Assembly (NCBI GenBank): GCA_035575095.1 | Contig: DATLYF010000162.1 | Location: forward strand, 1-20,078 | DNA: 20,078 nt | Reading direction: 5' to 3' | Source of the DNA: DATLYF01 sp035575095 | Lineage (GTDB): Bacteria > Pseudomonadota > Gammaproteobacteria > Competibacterales > Competibacteraceae | Part shown: piece by piece, positions 1 to 6,946 of the stretch | Position numbering within the stretch: the first letter of the stretch is position 1 | Layout: the number at the start of each line of letters is the position of its first letter | Position numbers and translations under genes: made by a program | Notes under the pieces: model-generated | The model's database searches: none | The model's input: the letters and a program-made list of their open reading frames with translations, nothing else | Told to the model about the DNA's origin: nothing

Positions 1-1
1 C

Positions 2-604
2 ATCGACCCCGAAGAAGGGCGCATCAACGCCTTGCTGGAGCAAGAGCTGCGCCTGCCCGAGCCGGACGAGGAGAGCTGCCGCCGCTACTTCGAACAGAAC
101 CGGCGGCGCTTCCACACCCCGGATCTGTACCAGGCGTCGCACATATTGGTCGCCTTGGACAAGGATCTGCCGCTGATGCAAGCCAAGGCTCGCGCCCGTC
201 GCCAGGCCGAAGCGCTGATCGCCGAACTGAGCGAGCACCCGTACCGCTTCCCCGATCTGGCGCGGCGCTACTCCGCCTGCCCGTCACGGGAACTGGGCGG
301 CAATCTGGGGCAGATCGGTCCGGGCCAGACCGTGGCCGAGTTCGAGTCGGCGCTCGCGCGCATGGCCGACGGCGAGATTTCGACCTCCCCGGTGGAGAGC
401 CGCTACGGCTTCCACATCATCCACCTGGAGCGGCGCATCCCCGGCCAGCCTCTGGACTACGCCGCGGTGCGCGAGCGCATCGCCGACTACCTACGTGACA
501 GTGTCTACCGCCGCGCCGTGCACCAGTACGTGCAGCGGCTCATCGGCCGCGCTGAGATCCACGGCATCGAGCTGAGCGGTGCCGACGACCCGCTGGTGCA
601 ATGA
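2..604 (+). CDS. Parvulin-type peptidyl-prolyl cis-trans isomerase, 5' truncated (PpiC/NifM-like)
   Basis: The reading frame is already open at the window edge, so the N-terminus is missing and about 200 residues are visible. After a short helical stretch, the sequence from LYQASHILV to FHIIHLE is a rotamase (parvulin) domain. Typical marks are ASHILV at its start, the central ELGGNLGQIGPGQ loop and the closing YGFHIIHLE. The layout of an N-terminal helical region plus one C-terminal parvulin domain recalls NifM and the isomerase encoded after narGHJI in pseudomonads. Its stop codon overlaps an ATG (ATGA at 601-604), and moeA follows directly, so the two are co-transcribed. By inference it is a folding factor for a respiratory molybdoenzyme such as nitrate reductase, whose genes would lie just outside the window. 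The family call is firm, the client is a guess. Confidence 0.88.
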   Translation: MDPEEGRINALLEQELRLPEPDEESCRRYFEQNRRRFHTPDLYQASHILVALDKDLPLMQAKARARRQAEALIAELSEHPYRFPDLARRYSACPSRELGGNLGQIGPGQTVAEFESALARMADGEISTSPVESRYGFHIIHLERRIPGQPLDYAAVRERIADYLRDSVYRRAVHQYVQRLIGRAEIHGIELSGADDPLVQ

Positions 605-615
605 GAGAGGCCGCT

Positions 616-1863
616 ATGTCCGGATGCGACTGCCATTCCGCCCACGGCCCCGCCCTGCTTCCCGTCGACACTGCCATCGCGCGCATGCTACAGGCGCTGC
701 AACCCGTGCAAGACCGCGAGAGCGTGGCGCTGAACGCCGCCCTCGGCCGCATCCTGGCCGAACCGCTGGTGGCGCCCCTCGCCCTGCCTGGGGCCGACAA
801 CAGCGCCATGGACGGCTTCGCCGTGCGCGCCGCCGACCTGCCGGCCGAGGGCACGGCGCGGCTGCCCATCGCCCAGCGCATCGTCGCCGGCCAGGCCGGC
901 ACTCCCTTGGCCCCGGGCACCGCCGCCCGCATCTTCACCGGCGCCCCGCTCCCACCCGGGGCCGATACGGTGGTAATGCAGGAGCGCTGCCGCTGGGACG
1001 ATAGTCATGTGCTCATCAGCGGGCCGGGGCGGCCGGGCCAGCACATCCGCCGCCGCGGCGAAGACGTGCAGGAAGGCGAGCCCCTGCTCGATGCCGGGCG
1101 CCGCCTGCAGCCTCAGGACCTGGCCCTGGCCGCGGCCCTGGGCGTGGACCGGCTGAGCGTATGGCGCCGACCGCGGGTGACCATCCTCTCCACCGGCGAC
1201 GAGCTGGTAGAGCCAGGCCAGCCGCTGGCGCCCGGGCAGATCTACGGCAGCAACCGCTATCTATTGGGCGCCCTGCTCGCCACCCTGGGCTGCGAGGTAC
1301 GCGATCTCGGCATCGTCGCCGACACCCTGGACGCTACCCGCGCGGCCCTGGCGGCGGCCGCCGACAACGCCGACCTGGTGATCAGCAGCGGCGGCGTCTC
1401 GGTGGGTGAGGAAGATCACGTCAAAGCAGCGGTGGAGAGTCTTGGCCGGCTCAGCCTGTGGAAGGTGGCGATCAAGCCCGGCAAGCCGCTGGCCTTCGGC
1501 ACGGTGGCCGGCACGCCTTTCCTCGGCCTGCCCGGCAACCCCAGCTCGCTGTTCGTCACCTTCCTCGTTCTGGCGCGCCCGCTGCTGCACCGTTTGCAGG
1601 GGCGCACGCCAGCATCCGTGCACGGCGAATGGCTGGCTGCCGACTTCGACTGGCCGCGCCCCGATCCGCGCTGCGAGTACCTGCGCGCGCGCCGTGTGGA
1701 AGACGGACCGGCGGTTACGCGGGTTGCGATCCATCGGCAGCAGAGTTCCGGCGCCCTGGCCCCGGCGAGCTGGGCCGACGGCCTGGTAGAGCTGGCCCCA
1801 GGCCAAGCGGTGCGCCAAGGCGAGCCAGTGCGCTTCCTGTCCTTCGCTCAGCTACTGGCTTGA
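616..1863 (+). CDS. moeA: Molybdopterin molybdenumtransferase MoeA
   Basis: MoeA inserts molybdenum into adenylylated molybdopterin, the last common step of molybdenum cofactor synthesis in the cytoplasm. The 415-residue product is close to the E. coli length of 411. It has the family motifs in order: DNSAMDGFAVRA near the N-terminus, TGAPLPPGADTVVMQE, STGDELVEPG, SSGGVSVGEEDHV, KVAIKPGKPLAFG and GLPGNPSSLFV. An in-frame ATG at 601 overlaps the isomerase stop. I chose the ATG at 616 because a GAGAGG ribosome-binding site (605-610) sits five bases before it and the MSGCDCH start looks natural. The Cys/His-rich opening MSGCDCHSAHG could bind metal, but this is untested. ubiT follows after 14 bases, and the context points to molybdoenzyme-based anaerobic respiration. 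Confidence 0.96.
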   Translation: MSGCDCHSAHGPALLPVDTAIARMLQALQPVQDRESVALNAALGRILAEPLVAPLALPGADNSAMDGFAVRAADLPAEGTARLPIAQRIVAGQAGTPLAPGTAARIFTGAPLPPGADTVVMQERCRWDDSHVLISGPGRPGQHIRRRGEDVQEGEPLLDAGRRLQPQDLALAAALGVDRLSVWRRPRVTILSTGDELVEPGQPLAPGQIYGSNRYLLGALLATLGCEVRDLGIVADTLDATRAALAAAADNADLVISSGGVSVGEEDHVKAAVESLGRLSLWKVAIKPGKPLAFGTVAGTPFLGLPGNPSSLFVTFLVLARPLLHRLQGRTPASVHGEWLAADFDWPRPDPRCEYLRARRVEDGPAVTRVAIHRQQSSGALAPASWADGLVELAPGQAVRQGEPVRFLSFAQLLA

Positions 1864-1877
1864 AAAGGAATAACCGT

Positions 1878-2357
1878 ATGGAGACTAACGCCGCATCCCG
1901 CCATCCCCCCACCCTGCCTCACTGGCTGGGCTGGCCGCTACGCCATCTGCCCGGCCCGCCGCCCGGCGTGCTCGCGCTGCTCAACCGCGTCTTCGCCCCG
2001 GTCATCACGCGCGGTGAGTTGGAGTTTTTGCGCGGCCGGGTGCTGCTGCTGGAGATAAGCGATCTCGGGCTCGAGCTGCCGCTGACCGTGCTCGGCCAAC
2101 ACCTGCATGCCCCGCGCGGCGTGCAGACCGACGCCCACATCGCCGGACGAGCCTATGACTTCCTACAGCTCGCCGCCGGCCGCGCCGACCCCGATACCCT
2201 GTTCTTCCAGCGCCGACTGCGCATGCAGGGCGATACCGAGCTGGGGCTGGCGGTGAAGAACCTGCTGGCCGGCCTGGACCCGGCCGAGCTGCTGCCGGGG
2301 CCGCTGTACAAGGCGCTGCAAGGGGCGGCGGGGCTGGCGGCGAGCTGGGCGGAGTGA
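1878..2357 (+). CDS. ubiT: UbiT, SCP2-domain factor for O2-independent ubiquinone synthesis
   Basis: UbiT (formerly YhbT) is a lipid-binding SCP2-domain protein needed, with UbiU and UbiV, to make ubiquinone without oxygen in proteobacteria. It is thought to hold hydrophobic quinone intermediates. The product is 159 residues, slightly shorter than the E. coli protein (about 174), and the SCP2 fold covers roughly residues 35-135. Recognisable family strings are DPDTLFFQRRL (104-114) and GDTELGLAVKN (118-128). The start is the ATG at 1878, with an AAGGA ribosome-binding site at 1865-1869. The frame is open upstream into moeA, but a longer protein would lack both homology and a binding site. It is the third gene of the isomerase-moeA-ubiT operon and ends convergently with ubiV, so all three Ubi factors are encoded within 2.5 kb on opposite strands. 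Confidence 0.93.
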   Translation: METNAASRHPPTLPHWLGWPLRHLPGPPPGVLALLNRVFAPVITRGELEFLRGRVLLLEISDLGLELPLTVLGQHLHAPRGVQTDAHIAGRAYDFLQLAAGRADPDTLFFQRRLRMQGDTELGLAVKNLLAGLDPAELLPGPLYKALQGAAGLAASWAE

Positions 2358-2367
2358 TCAGCTCCGC
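2349..2367 (+). terminator. Hairpin over the ubiT stop codon
   Basis: GCGGAG (2349-2354) can pair with CTCCGC (2362-2367) across a seven-base loop that contains the ubiT TGA. A second hairpin, ACGGTC-CGCC-GACCGT, lies at 2393-2408. Neither is followed by a T-run on the plus strand, so a terminator role for this convergent ubiT/ubiV junction is only a suggestion. Confidence 0.3.
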
Positions 2368-2462
2368 ACTCTGGATCGGCACCGGCTCGGCGACGGTCCG
2401 CCGACCGTGCCGGCGACAGCGGAACGGTCCGAGTCGAGTTGGGGCTGCGCTAAAAATCGGAA

Positions 2463-3353
2463 TCAGCCTTGAGCCACCGCCGCCAGCCCGACGCTGCCGT
2501 GCCAGTAGCCATCGCACGGCCCCGTGGGCATCAACGGTGCCAGATCGGTGACGGAGTCGGGTTCGCGCCGCGCCCGGTCAAAAGCCGCCACCACCTGCTC
2601 CATGTGCTGCGACTGCGGGCTCAAGCGCAGCACCTCGACACCCATGTGCATCAGTGCCGGCAACTCGGCCAGCAGGTTGTAAGTCTGCGCCGACTGGGTC
2701 TGGATGCCGTTGAAAGCGAGAAAGGTGCGGCCGTCGTCGGTGGCCAGTTCCAGGCCGTCGGGATAGTCCTGGCAGCGGAAGCGGCAGTCGTCCTTGGGCA
2801 GATTATGGGCGCGAGCGGTGAAGCAGCGTGCCGAATAAGCCAGCGGCAGCCGCCCGTAGGCGAATACTTCGGTGGCCACGCCCGCCGGCTTGTCAGCCAG
2901 GATGGCCGCCAGGCTCGCCCCGGACAGCTCCACCGGCGGCACCCAGCGGGTCAGTCCCTGCTGCGCCAGCAGGTGCAGGCTGCGGGCGTTGTAGACATTG
3001 AGCCCCGGACCGCCGACGAAGGGCCGTCCCTTGAGAAACTGCACCGCGGCCATGTCGTTGGCCTCCACCGGGAAGCGACCGTTGCTAGAGATACGGCGCA
3101 GCACCATCAGCTCCGATTCGGCCTCAATCAGAGCCAAAGTGGATAGCACCACCTGCTTGCCCGCCGCCTCCAGCCGTCCGGCCAGCTCCAGCCAGTCGTC
3201 GGGCCGCAGGGCGCGGCGCTTGGCGCAAACGGTCTCGCCCAGATAGACGATCTCCACCGGCCAGGCAGCGGCCCGCTCGTAGAACGCGAAGACTTGCTCG
3301 CGCGGCCAGAAGTAGGTGATCGGGCCCAGGGCTAGTTGCAGGGTGTTGGTCAT
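2463..3353 (-). CDS. ubiV: UbiV, Fe-S protein of O2-independent ubiquinone hydroxylation
   Basis: UbiV (formerly YhbV) belongs to the U32 peptidase-like family. It forms a complex with UbiU and carries a [4Fe-4S] cluster needed for oxygen-independent hydroxylation of ubiquinone precursors. The 296-residue product keeps all four expected cluster ligands: Cys43 in GETVCAKRR, and Cys177, Cys190 and Cys194 in the segment RCFTARAHNLPKDDCRFRC. The 13- and 4-residue steps match E. coli UbiV (C180, C193, C197). I chose the start MTNTLQLALGPITYFWP by homology. It has an AAGAGG ribosome-binding site about five bases upstream, while an in-frame ATG 63 bases earlier lies inside the ubiU tail. It is the second gene of ubiUV, 37 bases after ubiU. 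Confidence 0.94.
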   Translation of the reverse strand: MTNTLQLALGPITYFWPREQVFAFYERAAAWPVEIVYLGETVCAKRRALRPDDWLELAGRLEAAGKQVVLSTLALIEAESELMVLRRISSNGRFPVEANDMAAVQFLKGRPFVGGPGLNVYNARSLHLLAQQGLTRWVPPVELSGASLAAILADKPAGVATEVFAYGRLPLAYSARCFTARAHNLPKDDCRFRCQDYPDGLELATDDGRTFLAFNGIQTQSAQTYNLLAELPALMHMGVEVLRLSPQSQHMEQVVAAFDRARREPDSVTDLAPLMPTGPCDGYWHGSVGLAAVAQG

Positions 3354-3390
3354 TGCAGCCTCTTGGTCTCTGCTCGGAGAGGGGGAACTC

Positions 3391-4389
3391 TCACATCCAC
3401 GGCCGGTGATACGCACCCAGGGTGGTCTGCCGTCCCTCGGACAGGGTCGCCAGCGCCTGTTGCCACTCGGCCTGGGTGCCGAAGCCCTGGGGATTGCGCC
3501 GGCAGGCGTCGATGGCCTGCCGCCACACCCGGGTGACCTGGGCCACGTAGGCCGGGCTGCGCTGGCGGCCCTCGATCTTCACCGCGGCGATGCCGATGGC
3601 CATCAGTTGCGGCAGCAGCTCCAGGGTGTTGAGGCTGGTGGGTTCCTCGATGGCGTAATAGAGGTGCTCGCCTACCCGGAAGCGGCCCTTGCACAGCGTC
3701 GGATAGCCGGCCGGTTCGCCCGCGCCATAGCGATCGATGAGCAACCCGCCGAGCCGTGCCTCCAGTCCGCCGTCGGCAGTCTCCTGCCAACGCACCGCCT
3801 TGGCCGGGGAGCATACCCCGCAGGTATTGGGCGATTCGCCGGTGACGTAGGACGACAACAAGCAGCGCCCTTCTACCATCACGCATAGGCTGCCGAAGCC
3901 GAACACCTCCAACGCCACCGGACTGTGTTCGGCCACGCGGCGCACCTGGGCCAGGGACAGCACCCGCGGCAGCACGGCACGACGGATGCCGAAGGCTTCG
4001 TGGTAGAAACGCAGCGCCTGGTAGTTGGTGGCCGAGCCCTGCACCGAGAGGTGCAACGCCAACTCGGGATGCCGGCGGGCGGCATAGTCCAGCACCCCCA
4101 GATCGGCGGCGATGAGCGCATCTACGCCCAACTCGGCGGCCAGATCCACCGCCCGCTGCCACTGTCCCCAGCCTTGGGGCTGGGGATAGGTGTTCACCGC
4201 CAGGAAAACTCGCGTGCGATGCCGGCGGGCATATTCCAGGCCCTGCGCGATCTGCTCGGAACTGAAGTTGAGACCCGCGAACTGGCGGGCATTGGTCGCA
4301 TCCTTCAGTCCCACATAGACCGCATCGGCACCCTGCTCTACAGCGGCCTTGAGGGCGGGCAGGTTGCCGGCCGGGCAAACCAGTTCCAT
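3391..4389 (-). CDS. ubiU: UbiU, Fe-S U32 protein of O2-independent ubiquinone hydroxylation
   Basis: UbiU (formerly YhbU) is the partner of UbiV and a U32 family protein with a [4Fe-4S] cluster. The product is 332 residues (331 in E. coli). It opens with MELVCPAGNLPALKAAV and GADAVYVGLKDATNARQFAGLNF, both diagnostic. Predicted ligands are Cys169 (GSLCVM), Cys176 (EGRCLL), Cys193 (GVCSP) and Cys233 (TLCKGR), which fall on or within one residue of the E. coli ligands. An extra cysteine, Cys190, sits three residues before Cys193. Two ATGs lie six bases apart. The GGAGG box touches the upstream one (4395) and is six bases from the downstream one (4389), which decides the start. It is first in the operon, with an FNR-like promoter upstream. 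Confidence 0.95.
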   Translation of the reverse strand: MELVCPAGNLPALKAAVEQGADAVYVGLKDATNARQFAGLNFSSEQIAQGLEYARRHRTRVFLAVNTYPQPQGWGQWQRAVDLAAELGVDALIAADLGVLDYAARRHPELALHLSVQGSATNYQALRFYHEAFGIRRAVLPRVLSLAQVRRVAEHSPVALEVFGFGSLCVMVEGRCLLSSYVTGESPNTCGVCSPAKAVRWQETADGGLEARLGGLLIDRYGAGEPAGYPTLCKGRFRVGEHLYYAIEEPTSLNTLELLPQLMAIGIAAVKIEGRQRSPAYVAQVTRVWRQAIDACRRNPQGFGTQAEWQQALATLSEGRQTTLGAYHRPWM

Positions 4390-4453
4390 GCACATCCTCC
4401 CACATTGATGGCGATGGCCGTCCAGCGCCGGGCGGCCTCAATGAAAAGCTCAG

Positions 4454-4459
4454 ATTAGA
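4454..4459 (-). promoter_or_regulatory. Candidate -10 of ubiUV
   Basis: On the minus strand this reads TCTAAT, one mismatch from TATAAT. Its centre is 30 bases from the centre of the FNR-like box at 4480-4493, close to class II FNR spacing. It predicts transcription starting near 4447 and a leader of nearly 60 bases. Confidence 0.55.
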
Positions 4460-4479
4460 AGTATGCGCTGCCCCTGGCC

Positions 4480-4493
4480 TTGACGACCATCAA
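4480..4493 (-). promoter_or_regulatory. FNR/ANR-type box upstream of ubiUV
   Basis: TTGACGACCATCAA matches TTGATNNNNATCAA in nine of ten defined positions and lies between the divergent ubiU and carbonic anhydrase genes. The flanking bases extend the symmetry to 8-base arms, GGCCTTGA (4476-4483) and TCAAGGCC (4490-4497). Its place relative to the -10 at 4454-4459 suits activation of ubiUV under low oxygen, as reported for E. coli ubiUV under Fnr. Confidence 0.7.
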
Positions 4494-4537
4494 GGCCAAG
4501 CAGTAAATGTGCGAAGTTTTCACGCAAGGAGACTTGT

Positions 4538-5182
4538 ATGTCCGACATCGAGGCGCTCAGACTGGGTTTCAAGCGGTTCTACCTCGGCTATTTCCAGGAA
4601 CACAAAGAGCTGTTCGAGCGTCTGGCACGCGAAGGACAAGCGCCGCGCACGCTCATCATTTCCTGTAGCGACTCACGCGCCGACCCGGTACTGATCACCG
4701 GTGCCAAGCCAGGCGATCTGTTCGTCATCCGCAACGTCGCCAACCTAGTGCCACCGTGCGAGAAAGACGGTCACTTCCACGGTACCAGCGCCGGTATCGA
4801 GTTCGCCGTGTGCAATCTCGGCGTGCGCAACATCATCGTCATGGGCCATGCCCGCTGCGGCGGTATTCGCGCCCTGCTCGAGCGCTATGGCGAGAACAAT
4901 GAGGGCGAGGGCTTCATCGCGCCGTGGGTGAGCCTGGCCCACCAGGCCCGGGAGCGGGTACTCAAGCGCTGGCCAGACGCCAATCCCGAGTTCCAGCAGC
5001 GCGCCTGCGAACGCGCCGCCATCCTCATCTCCCTGGAAAACCTCATGACCTTTCCCTTCGTACAGCGCCGGGTCGAGGCTGGGGAACTCAAGCTGTTCGG
5101 CTGGTACTTCGACATCGAGAGCGGTGAGCTGATGGAGTACGACCCTGCCAGCCGCCGTTTCTATGATCTGGTGTTCGACTGA
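4538..5182 (+). CDS. can: Beta-class carbonic anhydrase
   Basis: This enzyme interconverts CO2 and bicarbonate in the cytoplasm. The 214-residue product has the beta-class zinc site: Cys43 and the Asp45/Arg47 dyad in SCSDSRADP, then His104 and Cys107 in GHARCGG. The length and the C-terminal GWYFDIESGEL segment fit the Can/CynT group. The start at 4538 has AAGGAG (4526-4531) six bases upstream. It is divergent from ubiU and convergent with the SirB2 gene, ending 12 bases from it, so it is probably monocistronic. A weak sigma-70 promoter may exist: the -35-like TTGACG at 4480-4485 overlaps the FNR-like box, with a poor -10 near 4503-4509. If used, FNR binding would compete with it. Its role here is probably bicarbonate supply or pH balance. 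Confidence 0.95.
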   Translation: MSDIEALRLGFKRFYLGYFQEHKELFERLAREGQAPRTLIISCSDSRADPVLITGAKPGDLFVIRNVANLVPPCEKDGHFHGTSAGIEFAVCNLGVRNIIVMGHARCGGIRALLERYGENNEGEGFIAPWVSLAHQARERVLKRWPDANPEFQQRACERAAILISLENLMTFPFVQRRVEAGELKLFGWYFDIESGELMEYDPASRRFYDLVFD

Positions 5183-5194
5183 AAGCCGCCCAGC

Positions 5195-5572
5195 TCAGGC
5201 AAACGGCCAGACCAGCTTGCTGCGCGCCACCAACACGATGTAGCCGAACACTGCCAGCGCCGCCAGCCAGCAGACGGTACGCACCGCTTTGCTGCGGCCG
5301 CGCTTGAGGGCGAAGGTGCCGAGTCCGATATAGGCGAACAGCGCCACGATCTTGGCGATGAGCCAGGGAACGGTAAGGGGGTTGAGGCCGATCGTCACCA
5401 GCATGCCGATGGCCGCGGCCAGCAGCACGCTATCGACGATGTGCGGCACGATCTTGACCCAGCGCTGGGTAAGCAGCGGAGAATCGGCCAGCATCCACAG
5501 CCCGCGCAGGCTGAACAGGGCGAAGCTGAGGACGGCGGCGGTGACATGGAGGTGCTTGAGGGCAAGGTACAT
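5195..5572 (-). CDS. SirB2-family inner-membrane protein
   Basis: The product is 125 residues and almost entirely hydrophobic, with about four predicted membrane helices. It matches the SirB2 family (named for an invasion-gene regulator locus of Salmonella, biochemical role unknown). The N-terminus MYLALKHLHVTAAVLSF carries His7 and His9 just before the first helix. SLRGLWML follows and the C-terminus is short. GGAAGGA sits about five bases before the ATG at 5572. The gene is divergent from nnrS, across a region with two FNR-type palindromes, and convergent with the carbonic anhydrase gene. Association with nnrS suggests a part in nitrogen-oxide or anaerobic membrane physiology. That is an inference from position, and no catalytic motif is visible. 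Confidence 0.82.
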   Translation of the reverse strand: MYLALKHLHVTAAVLSFALFSLRGLWMLADSPLLTQRWVKIVPHIVDSVLLAAAIGMLVTIGLNPLTVPWLIAKIVALFAYIGLGTFALKRGRSKAVRTVCWLAALAVFGYIVLVARSKLVWPFA

Positions 5573-5631
5573 GGAGTCCTTCCGGTGATCCGTGGCGGTT
5601 GTTCAGGGTGCCGTCATCCTCGGTCCTCACC

Positions 5632-5645
5632 TTGACCGAGGTCAA
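5632..5645 (-). promoter_or_regulatory. FNR-like palindrome near the SirB2 gene
   Basis: TTGACCGAGGTCAA is a perfect inverted repeat. With its flanks it has 8-base arms CCTTGACC (5630-5637) and GGTCAAGG (5640-5647). It has the TTGA-N6-TCAA core of FNR/ANR/DNR sites but with C and G replacing the inner T and A. It is centred 66 bases before the SirB2 start, which would suit activation, although I see no good -10 on that strand. It could also be a secondary site for nnrS. Confidence 0.5.
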
Positions 5646-5663
5646 GGCTTGGCGCAAGCCGCT

Positions 5664-5677
5664 TTGATGTGTATCAA
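5664..5677 (+). promoter_or_regulatory. Perfect FNR/ANR/DNR box upstream of nnrS
   Basis: TTGATGTGTATCAA matches the consensus TTGATNNNNATCAA at every defined base. It is centred 32 bases from the neighbouring palindrome and 31 bases before the -10-like TAAGGT (5699-5704), so it would be near -41 of a class II promoter driving nnrS. Regulators of this type respond to loss of O2 (FNR, ANR) or to nitric oxide (DNR, NnrR). The sequence alone does not tell them apart. Confidence 0.8.
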
Positions 5678-5698
5678 GGGTTTTTCCGAGTGGACCTG

Positions 5699-5704
5699 TA
5701 AGGT
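5699..5704 (+). promoter_or_regulatory. Candidate -10 of nnrS
   Basis: TAAGGT, preceded by TG one base upstream (extended -10), sits where a class II FNR promoter would need it. It predicts a start near 5711 and a very short leader that begins at the AGGAGG ribosome-binding site (5713-5718). Confidence 0.45.
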
Positions 5705-5728
5705 ATCGCTCCAGGAGGATCCTTCATC

Positions 5729-6928
5729 ATGTCGTTACCGCGTCGCTCATCTTCCGTCCTGCTCGATTACGGCTTCCGTCCGTTTTTCTTACTCGCCGGC
5801 GGCTATGCCGTGCTGGTCCTGGTGCTCTGGCTAGGCCGGTTGGCCGGCGCCGACTGGCCGGGCGCACCGCGCAATCCCCTCGCCTGGCACGTGCACGAGA
5901 TGCTGCTCGGCTTCATCGGCGCGGCCATCGGCGGCTTTTTGCTCACTGCCGTACCCAACTGGACCGGACGCGCCCCCCTTACCGGCACGCCCTTGGCAGC
6001 ACTGGTGCTGACCTGGCTGGCCGGGCGGCTGGCCATGGCCTTCTCCGGCGCCCTGCCGGCCTGGCTGGTGGCGGCCCTGGACCTGCCCTATCTGATCGCC
6101 CTGGCGATGCGCACCGTAGGCGAGCTGCGCAAGGCCGGCAACAAGGGCCAGTATCCGCTGGTCGCCATCCTCGGCCTGCTCATCCTCAGCAACACCCTGT
6201 TCCATCTGGCCAGCGCCGGCGCCCTGGCGCTCAGCCCGCTCACTCCCCTGTACCTGATCTTGCACTTGGTAGTCGCGCTGGTCGTACTGATCGGCGGCCG
6301 TATCATCCCCGCTTTCACCCGCAACTGGATGAGCGCCAAGGGGCTGAAGCCGCTGCCAGTATCGCGCCCGCCGGTGGAGATCGCCGCTGCTGCGCTGACC
6401 GTGGCCACGGGGCTAGCCGATGGCGTGTTCCCGGGCAGTGCGGCCAGCGGCGTATTGGCGCTAGCCGCAGCCGCCGCCCACGGTCTACGCCTGTCCGGCT
6501 GGCGCGGCCTGGCCACGCGCCGCGAGGGGCTGCTGGCGGTGCTGCATCTCGGCTATGCCTGGCTGGTGCTCGGCTACGTGCTGCTCGGCCTAGCCGCCCT
6601 GGGTCTGGGAGCGAGCCGCAGCGGTGCGCTGCACGTACTCACCATCGGCTGCCTCGGCACCATGGTGATCGCCGTCATGTCCCGCGCCGCGCTCGGTCAT
6701 ACCGGCCGCAAGCTGCATGCCGACCGGCCGCTGCTGCTCGCCTATCTGCTGGTCAGCCTGGGGGCGGCGGCGCGTCTGGCGGCGGCCCTGGCCCCGGCCC
6801 ACTACTGGATCTGGTTGGGGCTGGCGGGGTTGGCCTGGAGCGCCGGCTTCGGCCTGTTTTTCCTGCGCTTCTGGCCCATCCTGACCCGGCCGCGGGTGGA
6901 TGTGGTCGACTGCCACGCGCCCCGCTGA
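5729..6928 (+). CDS. nnrS: NnrS family heme/copper membrane protein (NO stress)
   Basis: NnrS proteins are polytopic inner-membrane hemoproteins made in denitrifiers. They protect cells during nitric oxide stress by limiting iron-nitrosyl damage. The product is 399 residues, the usual family length, with about twelve hydrophobic helices. Family marks are LLDYGFRPFFLLAG near the N-terminus, WHVHEMLLGF (53-62) with His54 and His56 as likely metal or heme ligands, GGRIIPAFTRNW (189-200) and RAALGHTGR. AGGAGG at 5713-5718 lies ten bases before the ATG. A perfect FNR/ANR/DNR box lies upstream, fitting NO or anoxia control. The DGC-domain gene follows 18 bases after the stop and should be co-transcribed. 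The call is firm from several motifs. Confidence 0.94.
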   Translation: MSLPRRSSSVLLDYGFRPFFLLAGGYAVLVLVLWLGRLAGADWPGAPRNPLAWHVHEMLLGFIGAAIGGFLLTAVPNWTGRAPLTGTPLAALVLTWLAGRLAMAFSGALPAWLVAALDLPYLIALAMRTVGELRKAGNKGQYPLVAILGLLILSNTLFHLASAGALALSPLTPLYLILHLVVALVVLIGGRIIPAFTRNWMSAKGLKPLPVSRPPVEIAAAALTVATGLADGVFPGSAASGVLALAAAAAHGLRLSGWRGLATRREGLLAVLHLGYAWLVLGYVLLGLAALGLGASRSGALHVLTIGCLGTMVIAVMSRAALGHTGRKLHADRPLLLAYLLVSLGAAARLAAALAPAHYWIWLGLAGLAWSAGFGLFFLRFWPILTRPRVDVVDCHAPR

Positions 6929-6946
6929 ACACCAAGGAGATCGACC

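Noticed and set aside
2005..2517. 170-codon minus-strand frame over ubiT and the ubiT-ubiV gap
   Set aside because: It overlaps two well-supported genes in other frames and is low-complexity Arg/Pro/Ala.
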